A stretch of DNA of 64,000 nucleotides from contig JAPWFG010000015.1 of NCBI GenBank assembly GCA_028015205.1, forward strand, positions 434,001 through 498,000. The letters are read 5' to 3'. Shown in pieces: positions 11,378 to 23,411 of the stretch (position 1 is its first letter; each line of letters starts with the position of its first letter). Below the pieces are notes generated by a model. It saw nothing but the letters and a program-made list of their open reading frames with translations, was not told the DNA's origin and did not search any database. A program made the position numbers and the translations under genes. Origin of the DNA: Mytilisepta virgata. Its lineage: Eukaryota; Mollusca; Bivalvia; Mytilida; Mytilidae.

Positions 11378-14300
11378 CTATATTCTCGAGTATAGTCCTA
11401 CGTCCTTCAAATATTGCAACACACGGCTGCCAGCAACTTTTGTAAATAAATCTTTCATATTGTTGACTGTGTAGTACCGACAAATAATGTCGGATTTATC
11501 TACACAGTCAATTAAAAGATGTCTAATACTATGTCGACATTGGCAAGGTATACACTCAGGAGGCGGCTCACTCTCTAAAATAAAAGAATGAGTCGTCCTG
11601 GTGTGGCCAATGCGATATCTTGTTAAAACAACTTGGTCTCTTCGGCTTTTGCCGAAGAAACAAACATTCTTGCCAACAGTTGGCTCTATAGAATGTAATT
11701 TATTATCTGAAACAGATCCCACTGGGATTGCCACAGACCTAAAATATACTTAAAAATTAAAGGTTTAAAATCAGTATACGGCACTGACATATTAGTAATG
11801 GGGTCGTCTAAAGCATCCTTCGCTATCCTATCTACAACTGTGTTTCCTCTTATACCAATATGACTTGGTATCCAGATAAATATTATTTGTTTACCCATAT
11901 GGGCAAGCCTTTTATAGAATTCAATTATATGTGAAATTAAAGGGCTTTTATACTTTTGACTTTCTATAGCCAGTAAACATGAAAGAGAATCTGAGCAAAT
12001 TAGAAAGTTTTGTTTATCAGAAGATCTTATGAATTTCAAAGCAAGAATAATAGCTCTTGCTTCAGCTGTAAATATAGAACTGGAAGATGGAAGACGAAGA
12101 GTCGCTGCCCGTTGTCCATAAACAGCAGCAACAGCTACTCTATCTCCGTCTTTTGATGCATCAGTATAAACTGTATCAAACTCTTGAAAATGTGATTTAA
12201 TTTCAGCAAACTTTTGCTGAATTTCAATCGGATTAGTCTCAGACTTTTTATGTTTTCTGATGTCAAAAATGAATTTGGGTTTTGGTACAAGCCAAAGTGG
12301 CGATTGAGGTACATCAATAGGAGCTATTTCATCAAGGTTGATGTTACATCCAGAAATGTGTGGTTTTATCCGGATACCAAATGGCGGAATTTTATTTTCA
12401 TGTTGTTCAAATATATCCTCATAGAAAGGATTGAAAAAACAGTCGTAGGCAGGATTTGAAGGATATGCTTTTAGCTTGTTTACGTATTGTAAACCAAGTT
12501 TTATCCTACGGTTATAAAGAGACGGCTCGTTCGGCTCTACATATAAACTCTCCACAGGAGATGTTCTGAACGCCCCCAAGGCCAAACGTAGGCCTTGGTG
12601 GTGAACATTATCTAAAATTTTTATATAGGATTTGCGAGCAGATCCATATATAATGGAACCATAATCAAGTTTAGATCGTACAATTGATCGATATAGATTT
12701 AACAAAATGTTTTTGTCAGCACCCCAGTCAGTGCTGGAAACAACTTTTAAAATATCCAATGCCTTCAAGCATTTAGCTTTAAGCATTTTGATATAAGGTA
12801 GAACGGTAAGTTTATTATCAAATAGAATACCAAGAAATTTGGTTTCTTTGACGACCTTAATGGGAGAATTATAAATTTTAAGTTCGGGGTCTAAATGTAG
12901 TTTTTGTTTATTACAAAAATGCATACATACTGTTTTGGAGTTGGAAAATCTGAAACCATTTTCCATAGCCCATTTTTCAATTTTATTCAAAGATAATTGT
13001 AGTTGTCTTTCTATGTTGTTCATATTTTTACCTCTATAGCATATAAGAAAATCATCAACATAAAGCGAGCCTTCAACATTCGTTTGTAATGTTTTAGCCA
13101 AACTATTTATTTTAATACTGAATAGAGTAACAGAGAGGATACTCCCCTGAGGGACACCCATCTCTTGTTCAAAAGGGTCAGACATTGTAGTATTAACCTT
13201 GACTTTAAACTGTCTGTCTGACAAGAAGTTATCAATAAATGAGGGTAATCTACCTTTCAACCCCATATCATTTATAATAAGTCCTTTAAAATTCTATAAT
13301 TCGACGATTCAAAATGATCTTACCCAGGTTTGGGAATAGGGATAACTGTAGCTTGCTTCCAGATGGAAGGCAAGCCACCAGATACCCATACTTTATTGAG
13401 GAGATGCAAAAGAGTTTCTAAACACGTATCCGGAAGGTGTTTCAGAAGTTTATAATGAATATCATCCGGGCCACATGCTGCGTCATGGACCTTTGCCAGA
13501 GAATTTTTGAGTTCATCAAGAGAGAAAGGACGGTTGTAGTCTTCTGAATTATTTGATCGAAAGTTGAGTTTGTTTTTTTTCTGTTCGGTTTTTAATACGT
13601 TGAAATTCGTGAGAGTAATTTTGAGAAGAAGAATTTTTAGAAAAAGTTTCACCAAGTTTTTGAGAGATCTCATTTTCTGATGTTAAAAGGGTCTGGCCAT
13701 CTTTTAGGTGTATGAGAATTTAGTTTTGAGACGAAGTTTTGCCAAGACTTACGTCTCTTTTGTTTAAATGTTCTACGTGCTTTTGCACGGAATATACGGA
13801 TGTTACTTAAATTATCTTGGGTTGGATGCATATTGAATCGTCGTTCGGCCTTCTTCCTATTTTTCTTCGCCTCCTCACAATCATCGTCAAACCATGGTTT
13901 GCTGGGTTGTTTTGGATTTGTCGAGGTTTAAGGAATGGTCCTCTCAGCTATCGATACCAACGTGTCATTAAATTTAAGTACTGGATTAATAACATTTTCA
14001 AAAGTATCTTTCTTCAGTTCATCTCGACAGAGTTGCACGAACAAAGGCCAATCGGCATTGTCAAATTTCCAGCGTGCAACTCTCTCGGATGATGGGGAAA
14101 CAAATTTTCCAAAATAATGGGAAAGTGATCGCTTCCACACAAGTCATCATGGACTCGCCATGAGAAATCTAGTAACAAAGATGGGTCACAGATCGTTAGA
14201 TCCATATCCGAGTAGGACCCATTCCCCGGATGGAGATAAGTATCTGATCCATCATTGAAAATGCACCAGCTTTCCTGGTTTAAAAAATCTTCTATCTTTT

Positions 14301-14748
14301 TTCTTCTATCATTTTGAGAGTTACTGCCCCAAATCGGATTATGGGCGTTAAAATCGCCCATAAGAAGAAAAGGAGCAGGTAACTGATCAGTTAAATGTTT
14401 AAACTGATTAATTTCCAGAGGGGTATTCGGAGGAAGATAGACTGAACACAATGTTATGGTCTTTTTAAGAGAGAGTCGTACAGCAACTGCTTGCAAGTTG
14501 GTATTAAGTTTTATTCGACTATGAATTATATTATTTTTAACAAGTATTGATGAGCCGCCAGCAGCTCTTTCATCCTTTTTAACGTGGGTGGTGTAGAGAG
14601 AGTAATTTTTAATATTAACTGTATCGTTTTCTTTTAACTGAGTTTCCTGAAGACAAAAAGCAACAGGAAAGAAAGCTTGTACAAGTAATGATAACTCTAT
14701 TAAATTAATTTTCAAACCGCGACAATTCCACTGTATTATATTATTCAT
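11378..14748 (-). pseudogene. LINE ORF2 (endonuclease-RT-RNase H), broken, unit A
   Basis: The start is taken at MNNIIQWNCRGL (14,748). Endonuclease motifs follow: CLQET, LLMGDFNAHNP, SDMDLTICDP and GSDHFPI. A frameshift occurs near 14,090 and others before 13,680. The RT fingers region is present up to PIPKPG (13,320). The sequence then jumps to the segment before MGLKGRLP (13,266), so the part holding RT motif A is deleted. Motif B (MGVPQGSILS) and motif C (LYVDDFLIC) remain. RNase H is well preserved (VYTDASKDG, TAEARAII, ICSDSLSC, VVDRIAKDAL). A one-base deletion near 11,714 shifts the last 110 codons, which contain a Cys/His cluster (CIPCQCRHSIRHLLIDC). Unit B is intact at this last site. 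Confidence 0.85.
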
Positions 14749-14749
14749 T

Positions 14750-16130
14750 TTAAGGGTGGTCGGATGGAAAGTAGTTCTTTCTAAGTTGTTCATTCAAAGA
14801 ACCTCTTCGCCTCCCACCCGAAACGCTAGAGTCTCTGATGGAGTGAGAATCTCTAGCTGGGACTGACGAATCATCCCATATCGACTCCAAAGGATCATTT
14901 GTATCCATTTGTTCTCTAAATTTACTTAACTTATTTTTTTCGGCCTTTGAGAGTCTACCAGAAGATTGTGCATTCTTTGATTTCTCTGTTTTCGACGGTT
15001 GTGCAACTTTCTGTGACGATGAGGGTTTTTGAGGTGATTTTTGTTTTGAAGACGTGGAAGTCCTTTTCGCGGGGATTGGTTTTGTATGATTAGTAATTGA
15101 GTTTGATTGGACAAAAGTTTGAGATGTCTGGGAGGAGTTGGATGTGGATGTTTTGGTTTGAGAGGTTGACCCTTTTGATTGACAAGATGAAGGTACAGGT
15201 ATTGGGAGTTCTGCACCATCAGGCCACATGTATTCAGTTTGAGCAGCAAAAGACCTGGTATTTTGGGAGATTTAACTTTGTCAGCATAAGAGGTTGTTGG
15301 AACGGAGTTATTCGATGAAGAGACGACTTTTTTCGCTTCTTGATAACTGATGTTTTTTTCTGTTTTTGTTTTTTGAATTTCTATTTCTTTTTTATAAAAC
15401 TCGCAGTTTCTAGAATTTGCCAAATGATCTAATCCGCAGTTAGCACATTTAATTGTACTGTCACAATCAAAGCTGGAATGACACATTTTTCCGTACCGCG
15501 ACAAGAACTCCTACCGTGTCCAAATTTCTGGCATTTGAAACAGCGGATAGGGTTAGGTACGTATGTGTCAACTCTGATTCTGTAAGGTCCTATGTAGATA
15601 TGTTCCGGCACAGTAGTCAGATTAAATGTAATGAGATATGTATTTAATTTCACAATTTTGCCTTCATATTTCTTGGTGAATCTTTTGACCTTTGATACAT
15701 GTTGAGATTGAAGTTCTTCCTGGATTTCTTCTTCTGATAGTTCGTACAAATCGTGGTCTCTGTCTCGAATAACTCCCATACAAGAATTGAGTTTGCGATG
15801 TGGAGTTACCGAGATTTGAATATCCGAAATACAAGTTAAAGAGAGAAGATTTTTAGACTGTTGTGGCCTACTACATTCTACTAAAACACTTCCATTTCTC
15901 ATTTTTGACACTTTGTTAACCTGTCCAGCTCGGCTCTGAATTGTTTTTTGTAAAATAAAAGGAGAAACTTTGGTTAAAGGTTTTTCGGAATTTTGACTTG
16001 TTAATACCAAAAATTTTGAAAAATTGTCAAAAGTTGTATTTTGAATTTTTGTCATGTGTTCCTCATCGTCACTACAACTAACTTTACGTTTTGATGTTGT
16101 TGTTTTTTGGGGGTTTTGTGAAGTCGCCAT
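14750..16130 (-). pseudogene. LINE ORF1 (gag-like, CCHC knuckles), frameshifted, unit A
   Basis: The likely start is MATSQNPQK at 16,130; the open frame runs further upstream without better support. Such ORF1 proteins bind element RNA. The N-terminal half is lysine-rich and followed by an RRM-like/gag region. CCHC knuckles come next (CFKCQKFGHGRSSC, then Cys-rich CANCGLDH). The C-terminal third is Ser/Thr/Lys/Pro-rich and disordered. Two frame changes break the unit A copy: one near 15,480 within the knuckle region, and a missing base at about 15,257. The second site is intact in unit B, where the C-terminal 251 codons are continuous. ORF1 and ORF2 nearly abut (14,750 and 14,748). Confidence 0.8.
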
Positions 16131-16210
16131 GGCGATTGCATAATGATTCGTTACCCCTTGGAGCAGCACCAATATGATGTATACTTGCCGCATATGCGAC
16201 AAGCACTAGG

Positions 16211-17300
16211 GCTACAGGGATAAGATACTCGCATAGAGCACTTCTGTTCGGACGCAACCTTCGTGTCAGGGGTTACCTGACGAAACAACCGTCCGAAGTA
16301 TCATCTACACGATTGACCCATAAGCCACCGCCTTCTTGAACCGACTTGTATAAAGGGTACTATTGTTGTACATTTTGGCAACAGTCAAGTTCAAGGGCTT
16401 GGCGTGACCAGCCGATTGGTCAGGATCGGGCCCATCCGACCGCCCGTTTAAGATAAAGTAAGGGCCAAAGTGGCGTGTTTCAGCCACCAGGATCCCGTCC
16501 TCTATCCTTACGGGTATCCACACACGGCAAACATGTGGCCTCATTAAGCCGAGGAAGCTTTGTCCCATAAGCCACCGCCTTCTCTGTGCCTCCATCAGTG
16601 GTTATCATCCAAGACCCCAGAACCCAAACATCAACCTTAAGCGATACAACAGCAGACCACCAACCCAGTGTATCTCGGTTTCATAAAAGGTTCATCTGGG
16701 TCTTTTCAGACAACCACGAGAAAACAGCAGAGGCAAGGCATGACCAGTTATTGGCTAGACAGGGACCATCGAGCCATTTATGAGCTGGTTAGATTAGATT
16801 GATAATATCATATCCAAAACGAAATCCAAACTAAAGGAGAAATTAGAAATTGAAAAAGTCGTAAATAAATGCAATGAATTATATCCAAGAAGATAGTAGA
16901 AAACTAATAAATAAACAAATAACCGAAATAAATAATAATTTTGAGCTTGTTGAATTTTGTGACCCTTAAGCCAACACCAATCCATAAATCAGTAATTTGG
17001 AATTTTAACCATATTGAGCAGGAGATAAAAAAATAAACAAAACATTATAAATTGATGTAAAGGAATGGTGAGACCAGCCGACTGACCGAATCGGGTCCAT
17101 CCGGCCTCCCGTCTAGGTAAAGATTGTGCCCCAGATGGTGATCAGAACCGTTTTTCCGGCCATCCAGGAACACTCCCTATTACCGACACGGGTTTGCGAC
17201 ACACGGCAAACATGTCGCCTCTTTAGGGGCCTCTTACGCCAAGCCGAGAAGCTGTGGGCCTATTCTATATGTGTCCCCGGGACCCACATGGGGGTACACA
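16211..17300 (-). repeat. GC-rich leader region beside the LINE with internal direct repeats
   Basis: The segment is clearly more GC-rich than its surroundings. CCCATAAGCCACCGCCTTCT occurs at about 16,316 and again at about 16,564. A diverged block of about 160-180 bp (GACCAGCCGA..., CACACGGCAAACATGT) occurs at about 16,405-16,560 and again at about 17,070-17,250. Its position immediately 5' of ORF1 fits a LINE 5' UTR with tandem promoter-like monomers, but the true 5' end was not located. Between the two blocks (16,800-17,060) is AT-rich DNA. The layout is repeated at 52,254-53,343. A 96-codon frame at 16,305-16,595 lies inside the repeats and has no support as a gene. Confidence 0.5.
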
Positions 17301-17842
17301 AATGACGAAAAGTAATAAAAAATTACAAAATTGCATAAAACCACCTTAGGAGAGATGCATGCATGGGACGAACCATTCCTGCATTACTTAATATTGTGAT
17401 TAACGATCGTATTCGTTTTGTCGTTATTGTTGATAGTAGGGTTACATAAGTATACATGTACGTTGTTATGGTATCCGGACAATAAATGACCCCGTGATTA
17501 TTTCAAATGTCCCTGGTGTTCTATAAAACTTAATGGCAATGGTTTCAGTAATGATCGTTAAAACGTCGGAAACGAGAAATACCTAACTTGCTTTCATGGT
17601 ACGCATACAAACAGTGAAGTGTGTTTCAACTTGAGAAAGTCCTCTCCACATACATGTTATTCAGGCAATAAATTTTTGGTCTACATTGACATGATTTTGA
17701 ATAGAAAAGTATGATTAATTTCAAGCAATTGCACATTTCACCTCACCTAAATGATTATGCCCATCTTCCATTATTGCTCGCAATGGTTTAGTGATGTTTT
17801 GTCTTTTGATGAGGATTACGAAGAATGAAAAATCTGAGTTTT
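17301..17842. other. 3' flank of the lectin-like gene, no other feature
   Basis: AT-rich DNA downstream (on the minus strand) of the long exon. At about 17,434 it contains the site (GATAG in A, CTAG in B) where unit B carries the LTR retrotransposon. No gene was seen. Confidence 0.5.
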
Positions 17843-17848
17843 TTTATT
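17843..17848 (-). terminator. Candidate polyadenylation signal AATAAA
   Basis: On the minus strand AATAAA lies about 33 bases after the stop codon of the long exon (stop at 17,881-17,883). The same hexamer is conserved at 59,707-59,712. It would give a very short 3' UTR, so a more distal site may also be used. Confidence 0.4.
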
Positions 17849-17880
17849 TTAAACAAATGATCCTATTCAAACATGAAACC

Positions 17881-20800
17881 TTAAATAGCGTCACAGTATT
17901 CATTCACTGGTTTGATAGAATTCTTATATTTGCGCTGGTACAGGTTGATACAGTCGATAGATATTATAAAAATGACTGGTATTAACATTAAAGAGACCGA
18001 TATCCATCCAAATGAAATTGAGGACTTTCTGTTATCAGGTGTTGATATTCGTTTTCGAATTGATCTTGACAATTTTTTTGTATTAACTGACATCTGTGGT
18101 TTAATGTTCTTTTCAAAGTCGTCCAAAACAATAGCCTTTAATTCAGATAGTGTCAGATTCAACAAATCAAATTTAAGCCATTTTTTGCCAATCTTGTCTA
18201 TTGGACACATGCAGTGAAGGTCATCTCTAGCTGGTGGACAAGTACGGATGGTTTCCTGCGAAGGTTCATTGTGAAAATTGTTTTGTTGTGATGGTATGTT
18301 AGTTGTTATACCGACTGAAATGGCCTTTTCATCCACATGTGAAGGTGTGATATTTTCAGTTAATGTGCCTAGTGTAATTGTGCTGTATTCTAAATGACTA
18401 TAGTGGAATTTTGATGCAAGTACCATATCTACTGGTGTAACATCAATATTTGTAAATGATTTTTCTCCCATTGGTTGATCAGTTTTATCTAGTGTTGGCG
18501 TCATACCATCTGTTGATACAGCCTTTGTGATAATAGTTTTTACCACTAACCCATGGTTTGAGTTATGGGAATGTGTGATATCTAAAGCAGTTATACCTGC
18601 TGTACTGTCTTCCATTATACCATCATTTGAGCTGTGTACAGTCTTGATACCTTCAATTCTAATATCAGCAGTAGTTGCGTGAACTATCATCAGTACTTTC
18701 GTAGCTAAATCAACTGTTAGTATGTTTTCGGTGTTCAGTCCACCAATGACGCTCATGACATCTACAGTTGGACTTATTGTACTTCCTTTCATCATTCCAT
18801 GAATGGAAGTTTGTATAGGGGTTGAATGTAAAACTGTATTATTTGCTATATGTGTATTTTCTTTCTTCAATTTATCAACTGAGTTCACTGCAGGTGTGAT
18901 GTCCTTTCTATGTATATCCACTGTTTCTGTACTTCCTTTCATCAATTCATCAATGTATGTGTGTATAGGTATGTCATACTCTGTTTTCATACCCGATGTA
19001 ATTATCTTTTCTTCCATCAGTTCATCAATGTATGAATTCGTAGACATTATATTTGTACCTATTATATCGGTTGAAATTATACTTTCTTTCATTAGTTTAT
19101 CCATGGAGGTCTGTGTAGCTGCGAAGGCTTTTGCTGGTATATCCGTTGTAATTCCTGTCATTAATCTATCAACGGAGGCCTGTGTAGGTGTGATTTCATC
19201 CGTCGTTAACCTCGCTTTAATTTCATTTTCCTCAATCAGATCATCAATGGATGTCTGAGTAGACGTTATATCTGCTGTAGATTTGCTTTCTTTCAACATT
19301 CTATTAATAGATTTCTGTGTTGATGTGATTTCTTCCGTTTTTTCTTTCCCTGCACTTACACTTTGTTTTATCAGTTCATCAATGGAAATCTGTGTAGGTG
19401 TAGGTGTAATATCAGACGTAATTGTACTTTCTTCCAACCATCTATAAACTGAGGACTGTGTATATTTAATATCGTCAGTTAATATGTGTTCACCAATAGT
19501 CTCTTTAGATAAGAAATCTTCTGTTGTTATATCCGCTTTAAATTTACTTAGCCCATCATTGGATGTTTGTGAAGGTTTGATATCTTTTGTTGTTACTTCC
19601 AATATAATTGTACTTACTTTAATCTGATCATCATTTGAGCTATGTTCATGATATTTAGGCGAGAGGTATTTTGTTATGTCTGTTGAAATAGCAGTTCTGA
19701 TATCCATTGTAATTGTATTATCTTCTAGAAGTCCATGGTTTGAGTTCTGTACAGGCGTGATGTATTGATTTGATGTTCTTTCGTATATCATTCCATCAAT
19801 GAAATGCTGTGTTTGCTTGATATCTTCCGTTTTTATACCCTCTGTAATTGTATCTACATCCACGGATCCATCAACGGAGGTATGAGATAGCCTAATATCT
19901 TCTGCTGCTAATTCTGCTGTAGGTGTATTTTCCTCAATCAGCATATCAGTAAATTTAGTTACAGCTGTGATATCTACACTTGCCGTAGCTCTCGCATTCA
20001 CCGAAATGGTAATATTTTTCTTCTTTTCATTAACGGACGTCAATGAAGGCGTGATATTTTCTCTTCTTATGTGTATTGTTTTTATACTGTTTGTCTTAAA
20101 TTCATTAACAGAGGTCTGAAGAAGGATATTCCCCGTTCTTGTATCCACTGTTATTGTTCTATTGTTCATTATTTCTTCATTAGAATTAGACACAGGTAAG
20201 ATATATTCAGCTATCATAGAAATCGAATGTACAGTGTCGTCGATAAGGACATCACTGTAAGTACGTGTAGGCGTGAAATCTGTAATTTTAACGGCCGAAC
20301 TTGTATTTTCTTCAATCAGTCCATAAATGGAGGTCTGTATGGAAATGATATTTTCTGTTATTTTATACGCTTTAATTGTAATTTCATTAATCAGTCCTTC
20401 AATGGAGTTATGTACAGCCGTGTTATCTGCTGTAATTGTGCTTTCATCTATCAGACCATCAATGGAGTTCTGTACAGCCGTGACATCTTCAGTTGTTAAA
20501 CACGCTGTAATTGGATTTTCTTTCATTATTTCATCAACGGAGTTCTGTACAGCGGTTGTAATATCCGCCGTAATTTCACTTTCTTCTATCAGTTCGCCAA
20601 TGGAGGCCTGTGAGGACGTGACATCATCTGTTGTTAGATTCGCTGTTAATGTACTTTCTTTAATCAGTCCTTCAATAGAATTCTGTACAGCTGTGTTATC
20701 TGCTGCAATTGTAATTTCTTCCGACAGTTTTCCCGTTGCTTGGATACTTTCAGTTGTAATATCTGTTTTTATTGTACTTTCTTCCGACAGTTTATCCATT

Positions 20801-21425
20801 GCTGGGATACTTTCAGTTGTAATACCTGCTGTTATTGTACTTTCTTCCGACAGTTTATCCATTGCTGGGATACTAAAAGTTGTAATATCTGCTGTTGTTG
20901 TACTTTCTTCCGACAGTTTATCCATTGTTGGGATACTTTCAGTTGTAATATCTGTTTTTATTGTAATTTCTGTCGACAGTTTATCCATTGCTGGGATGCA
21001 TTCAGTTGTAATATCTACTGTTATTGTACTTTCTTCCGACAGTTTATCCATTGTTGGGATACTTTCAGTTGTAATATCTGTTTTTATTGTACTCTCTTCC
21101 GACAGTTTATCCATTGCCGGGATACTTTCAGTTTTAATATCTGTTTTCATTGTACTTTCTTCCGACAGTTTATCCATTGTTTGGATACTAACAGTTGTAA
21201 TATCTGCTGTTATTGTATTATCTTCCGACAGTTTATCTATTGTTGGGATACTATCAGTTGTAATGTCTGCTGTTATTGTACTTTCTTCCGACAGTTTATC
21301 CATTGTTGGGATACTTTCAGTTGTAATATTTGTTTTTATTGTACTTTTTTCCGACAGTTTATCTATTGATGGAATACTTTCAGTTGTAATATATGCTGTT
21401 ATTGTATTATTATTTAACATTATGC
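17881..21425 (-). CDS. Last exon of fucolectin-domain, repeat-stalk, single-pass membrane protein (gene A)
   Basis: The exon opens after a strong acceptor (TTCTTTATTCTTTTACAG, exon from 21,425) in phase 1, joining the lectin exon at 22,525. It encodes about 1,180 residues. First come eleven near-identical 21-residue units (consensus like STIKTDITTESIPTMDKLSEE). About 800 residues of diverged versions follow (TSIDELI.E..I.ADITT..ITP.Q). Then come a Cys-bearing segment (TCPPARDDLHCMCP), an amphipathic stretch, one transmembrane helix (about residues 1,137-1,156, LMLIPVIFIIS core) and a tail of about 23 residues. The Thr/Ser density suggests an O-glycosylated extracellular stalk. The topology (lectin head outside, short cytoplasmic tail) is inferred. 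No enzymatic motif is seen. I recall similar Cys-segment plus TM endings on bivalve fucolectin-like proteins, unverified. The exon's internal ATG is not the true start. Confidence 0.82.
20727..21420 (-). repeat. 63-bp in-frame coding minisatellite, 11 units (gene A)
   Basis: TTCTTCCGACAGTTTATCC recurs every 63 bp (for example 20,780 then 20,843). Each unit encodes 21 residues ending in KLSEE or a close variant. Gene B has 14 units. The opposite strand also stays open across the array, producing artefactual plus-strand frames (20,327-21,439 and 20,740-21,369). Confidence 0.95.
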
Positions 21426-22524
21426 CTGTAAAAGAATAAAGAATAAATCAAATGCAATCGATCTTATTATACTAGTCACGAAATCTTCCATTTAAAATAT
21501 AAATCAGTCTTATAAAAAGTATAAAGAATTCTGATCAAACCGGTACTAGATGCCGTTTCAAATAACGAAATAAAGAAATGTTTGACGCACGAACAATAAA
21601 ATTCTCAAAAAAACGTTTGACCATTCAGGCAGGTCGGAATATTCATTGCTGTGCGGTTGTTTACAGTTTTATTATTAACGAACTTATAAACCACCCTACT
21701 AGCTTAGTCACTTGGTTACGATCACTAAAAGTCGTACAACTATGATGGAGACTGTTTCACATGACGTCAATAGGACGTAAATACCAAAGGAGAGGCCATA
21801 AATCCTGGTTAACACCACCACTGTTTTGAGTGTATGTACCTAGTCAAATTATCATGATTATATTTTGCCGTTATGTTTGTATATATGTTCGTTTGTGTAA
21901 TGTTTTGTCTGTTCAGAGGCGTTTATTTATTCGTACGTCATTGTAGTTCTTTTGTAGTTTTCATTGACAAAACTGAAACACGATTTATGTATATATCAAA
22001 CTTCCCACTGTCACAATGACATCTGTACCGCTTTTGTATTCAAGCCAATGAGAACTATATGTCAGTTATTTGCCTAGATTGATTGATTCATTGTTGCTTA
22101 ACGCCCAGTGGCGAATAGTTAATGCTTCTGCAGGACGTGAACTAGTTTAATTTATCCAATAATTCAAATAGGGATGTGATGGTACACAAAGGGGAACCAA
22201 TTTTGACTGCCATTGTAAAAGAAGGATGGTGGGTAGAGTTGAATAATTTAGACTTCTGTAGCGGAATTAGCCTAATCTTTTTGGAAAACTGTAGAAAGGG
22301 CCTTAAGCGTGCAGGGAGTGTGGCATTCTCGCAACACGTTACCCACTATGGTCTGCGGTCAGGCTTTCCGTATAATGGCCTGAAAACCCCAAACGAAAGG
22401 GTCCCTCCCTTAGACCTAAGGACCAAATGGTGACAATTTTCTCCCCTTGTTAACTCATTTGAAGTAAAGTTAACTGACAAATGTTTCTCATGAAAAATAG
22501 TATATTCCTCATAGTCGTACTAAC
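21426..22524 (-). other. Intron of gene A (phase 1)
   Basis: The donor is GTTAGT directly after the exon base at 22,525, and the acceptor is TTACAG before 21,425. The intron holds a LINE 3' fragment at about 22,075-22,440 and otherwise AT-rich DNA. Positions 21,426-21,960 match 63,470-64,000 in unit B, apart from a 16-bp insertion in B near 63,834. Confidence 0.75.
22075..22440 (-). mobile_element. 5'-truncated I-superfamily LINE 3' end
   Basis: Reading the minus strand, a GC-richer 3' UTR ends in GCCACTGGGCGTTAAGCAAC followed by AATGAATCAATCAATC. This is a short tetranucleotide tail of the same style as the complete LINE's tail at 11,047. It lies inside the intron. An 85-codon plus-strand frame at 22,176-22,433 falls entirely inside this repeat and has no support as a gene. 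Confidence 0.6.
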
Positions 22525-22770
22525 CTTGTCTCAGTGAGGGTAATTCTTCGTAAGCCTGCAATTCGCATATAGTCAAACGATGTAGATCGTTCTTCAATAT
22601 TCTGATATACTGCCCCTCAGTATTGGGTGGACATGTGATGTTCACAAATGTTGTTGCTTCTTCTTGATAATGGCACAAAATAGCTCCACCTGTATCAAAA
22701 ACTGTTGTCCAACTGTCGCATGCCTTTTTAGGTTGAATAACGTAGACCCCAAAATGGCCAAAACGATACA
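22525..22770 (-). CDS. Lectin exon, C-terminal half of FTP (F5/8C-like) domain (gene A)
   Basis: The exon is 246 bp, bounded by acceptor CCATTTTAG (exon from 22,770) and donor CAAG/GTTAGT (exon to 22,525), phase 1 at both ends. It encodes RFGHFGVYV, KACDSW, CHYQEEATTFVNITCPP, EGQYIRI and LTICELQAY. This is the characteristic second half of eel-fucolectin/tachylectin-4/pentraxin-1 (FTP) domains: a CPP/GRYVRI-type strand and a final CELQ.. strand. Spliced to the exon at 31,584 it completes the CCxxRFxxFxVYV pattern at the exon border. FTP lectins bind fucose-type glycans and often take part in innate recognition. Sugar-binding residues cannot be assigned with confidence here. Open sequence continues upstream of the acceptor to 22,801 but is intronic under this model. 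Confidence 0.85.
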
Positions 22771-23116
22771 CTAAAATGGTTAAACACTTCATATTAAACA
22801 TTGTTAAAATATCCTAAACATTAATGTGAATAATACTTCACAAAAAGTTTATATCATGTTTTCTCCTCAGAGAACATAATATCAGCCATTTATCACTGAA
22901 AGCCATCTGTTAAGTTTTATTCATTCACACATACTAATATTGCCAAATCTAAATCATAAATTTGCCTGGAATAAAGCTCAACAACACAACTCTAACAGTA
23001 TAACTCAGGAAAAACATTATGTTACACTGTACCAACAGAGTTAAATGATAAAAAATTAAAATTATATCAAGACGGAAAAAGAAAAACAAGAACCCCCTCC
23101 ACCTAAAATAAATCAA
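22771..23116. other. Intron sequence, no feature seen
   Basis: AT-rich intron DNA between the lectin exon and the inverted R repeat. Nothing was recognised. Confidence 0.5.
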
Positions 23117-23411
23117 AATAACAATCCAAAGATACTAATATTACATATAATAAATTTATACTATGCTATATACGTCGCATTTCAAGGAGTTACCTTTCAT
23201 CAGCAGCATAAAATCCGAAACATTTGGAAGACCAAAAACCAAACTTATTTCAAACAAGAAGTACTCATAACCAAAAATATCGAAATAGGAAGCCAAATTT
23301 CAGCTAAGGAAATCTACAATGTGCAATACAAGGAATGAACCCTTAGTATTTCTATTATTTTTTAATTTTGCTAAATACTGGTAATTTCTGTAACAAATCA
23401 ATGAATAATTG
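23117..23411 (-). repeat. Interspersed repeat family R, inverted copy in the lectin intron
   Basis: On the minus strand this matches the long form of the R family (8,581-8,877). It includes the upstream GATTTGTTACAGAAATTACC part and the conserved GGATTGTTATT end. Confidence 0.85.

Larger units (their letters stand above)
11047..16210 (-). mobile_element. I-superfamily (Nimb-like) LINE, unit A copy, defective
   Basis: A minus-strand two-ORF non-LTR retrotransposon. ORF1 is a gag-like protein with CCHC knuckles. ORF2 has an apurinic-type endonuclease, reverse transcriptase and RNase H in that order. Presence of RNase H, CCHC knuckles and a short simple-repeat tail places it in the I superfamily; Nimb is the best guess for a mollusc. 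The 3' end is marked by a (TGAT)n tract (read as AATC repeats on the element strand) at 11,047-11,063, next to a 3' UTR with the AACGCCGAGTTGGCGATATT motif. The copy carries a large internal RT deletion and several frameshifts. Its twin is at 46,898-52,253. Confidence 0.85.

Noticed and set aside
16305..16595. 96-codon minus-strand frame in GC-rich DNA
   Set aside because: It spans direct repeats of the LINE leader; no domain is recognisable.
20327..21439. 370-codon plus-strand hydrophobic repeat protein (and 433-codon twin at 62,182-63,483)
   Set aside because: It is the antisense reading of the 63-bp coding minisatellite. The minus-strand frame is far longer and has splice sites and a TM ending.
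22176..22433. 85-codon plus-strand frame
   Set aside because: It lies antisense within a LINE 3' UTR fragment inside an intron.
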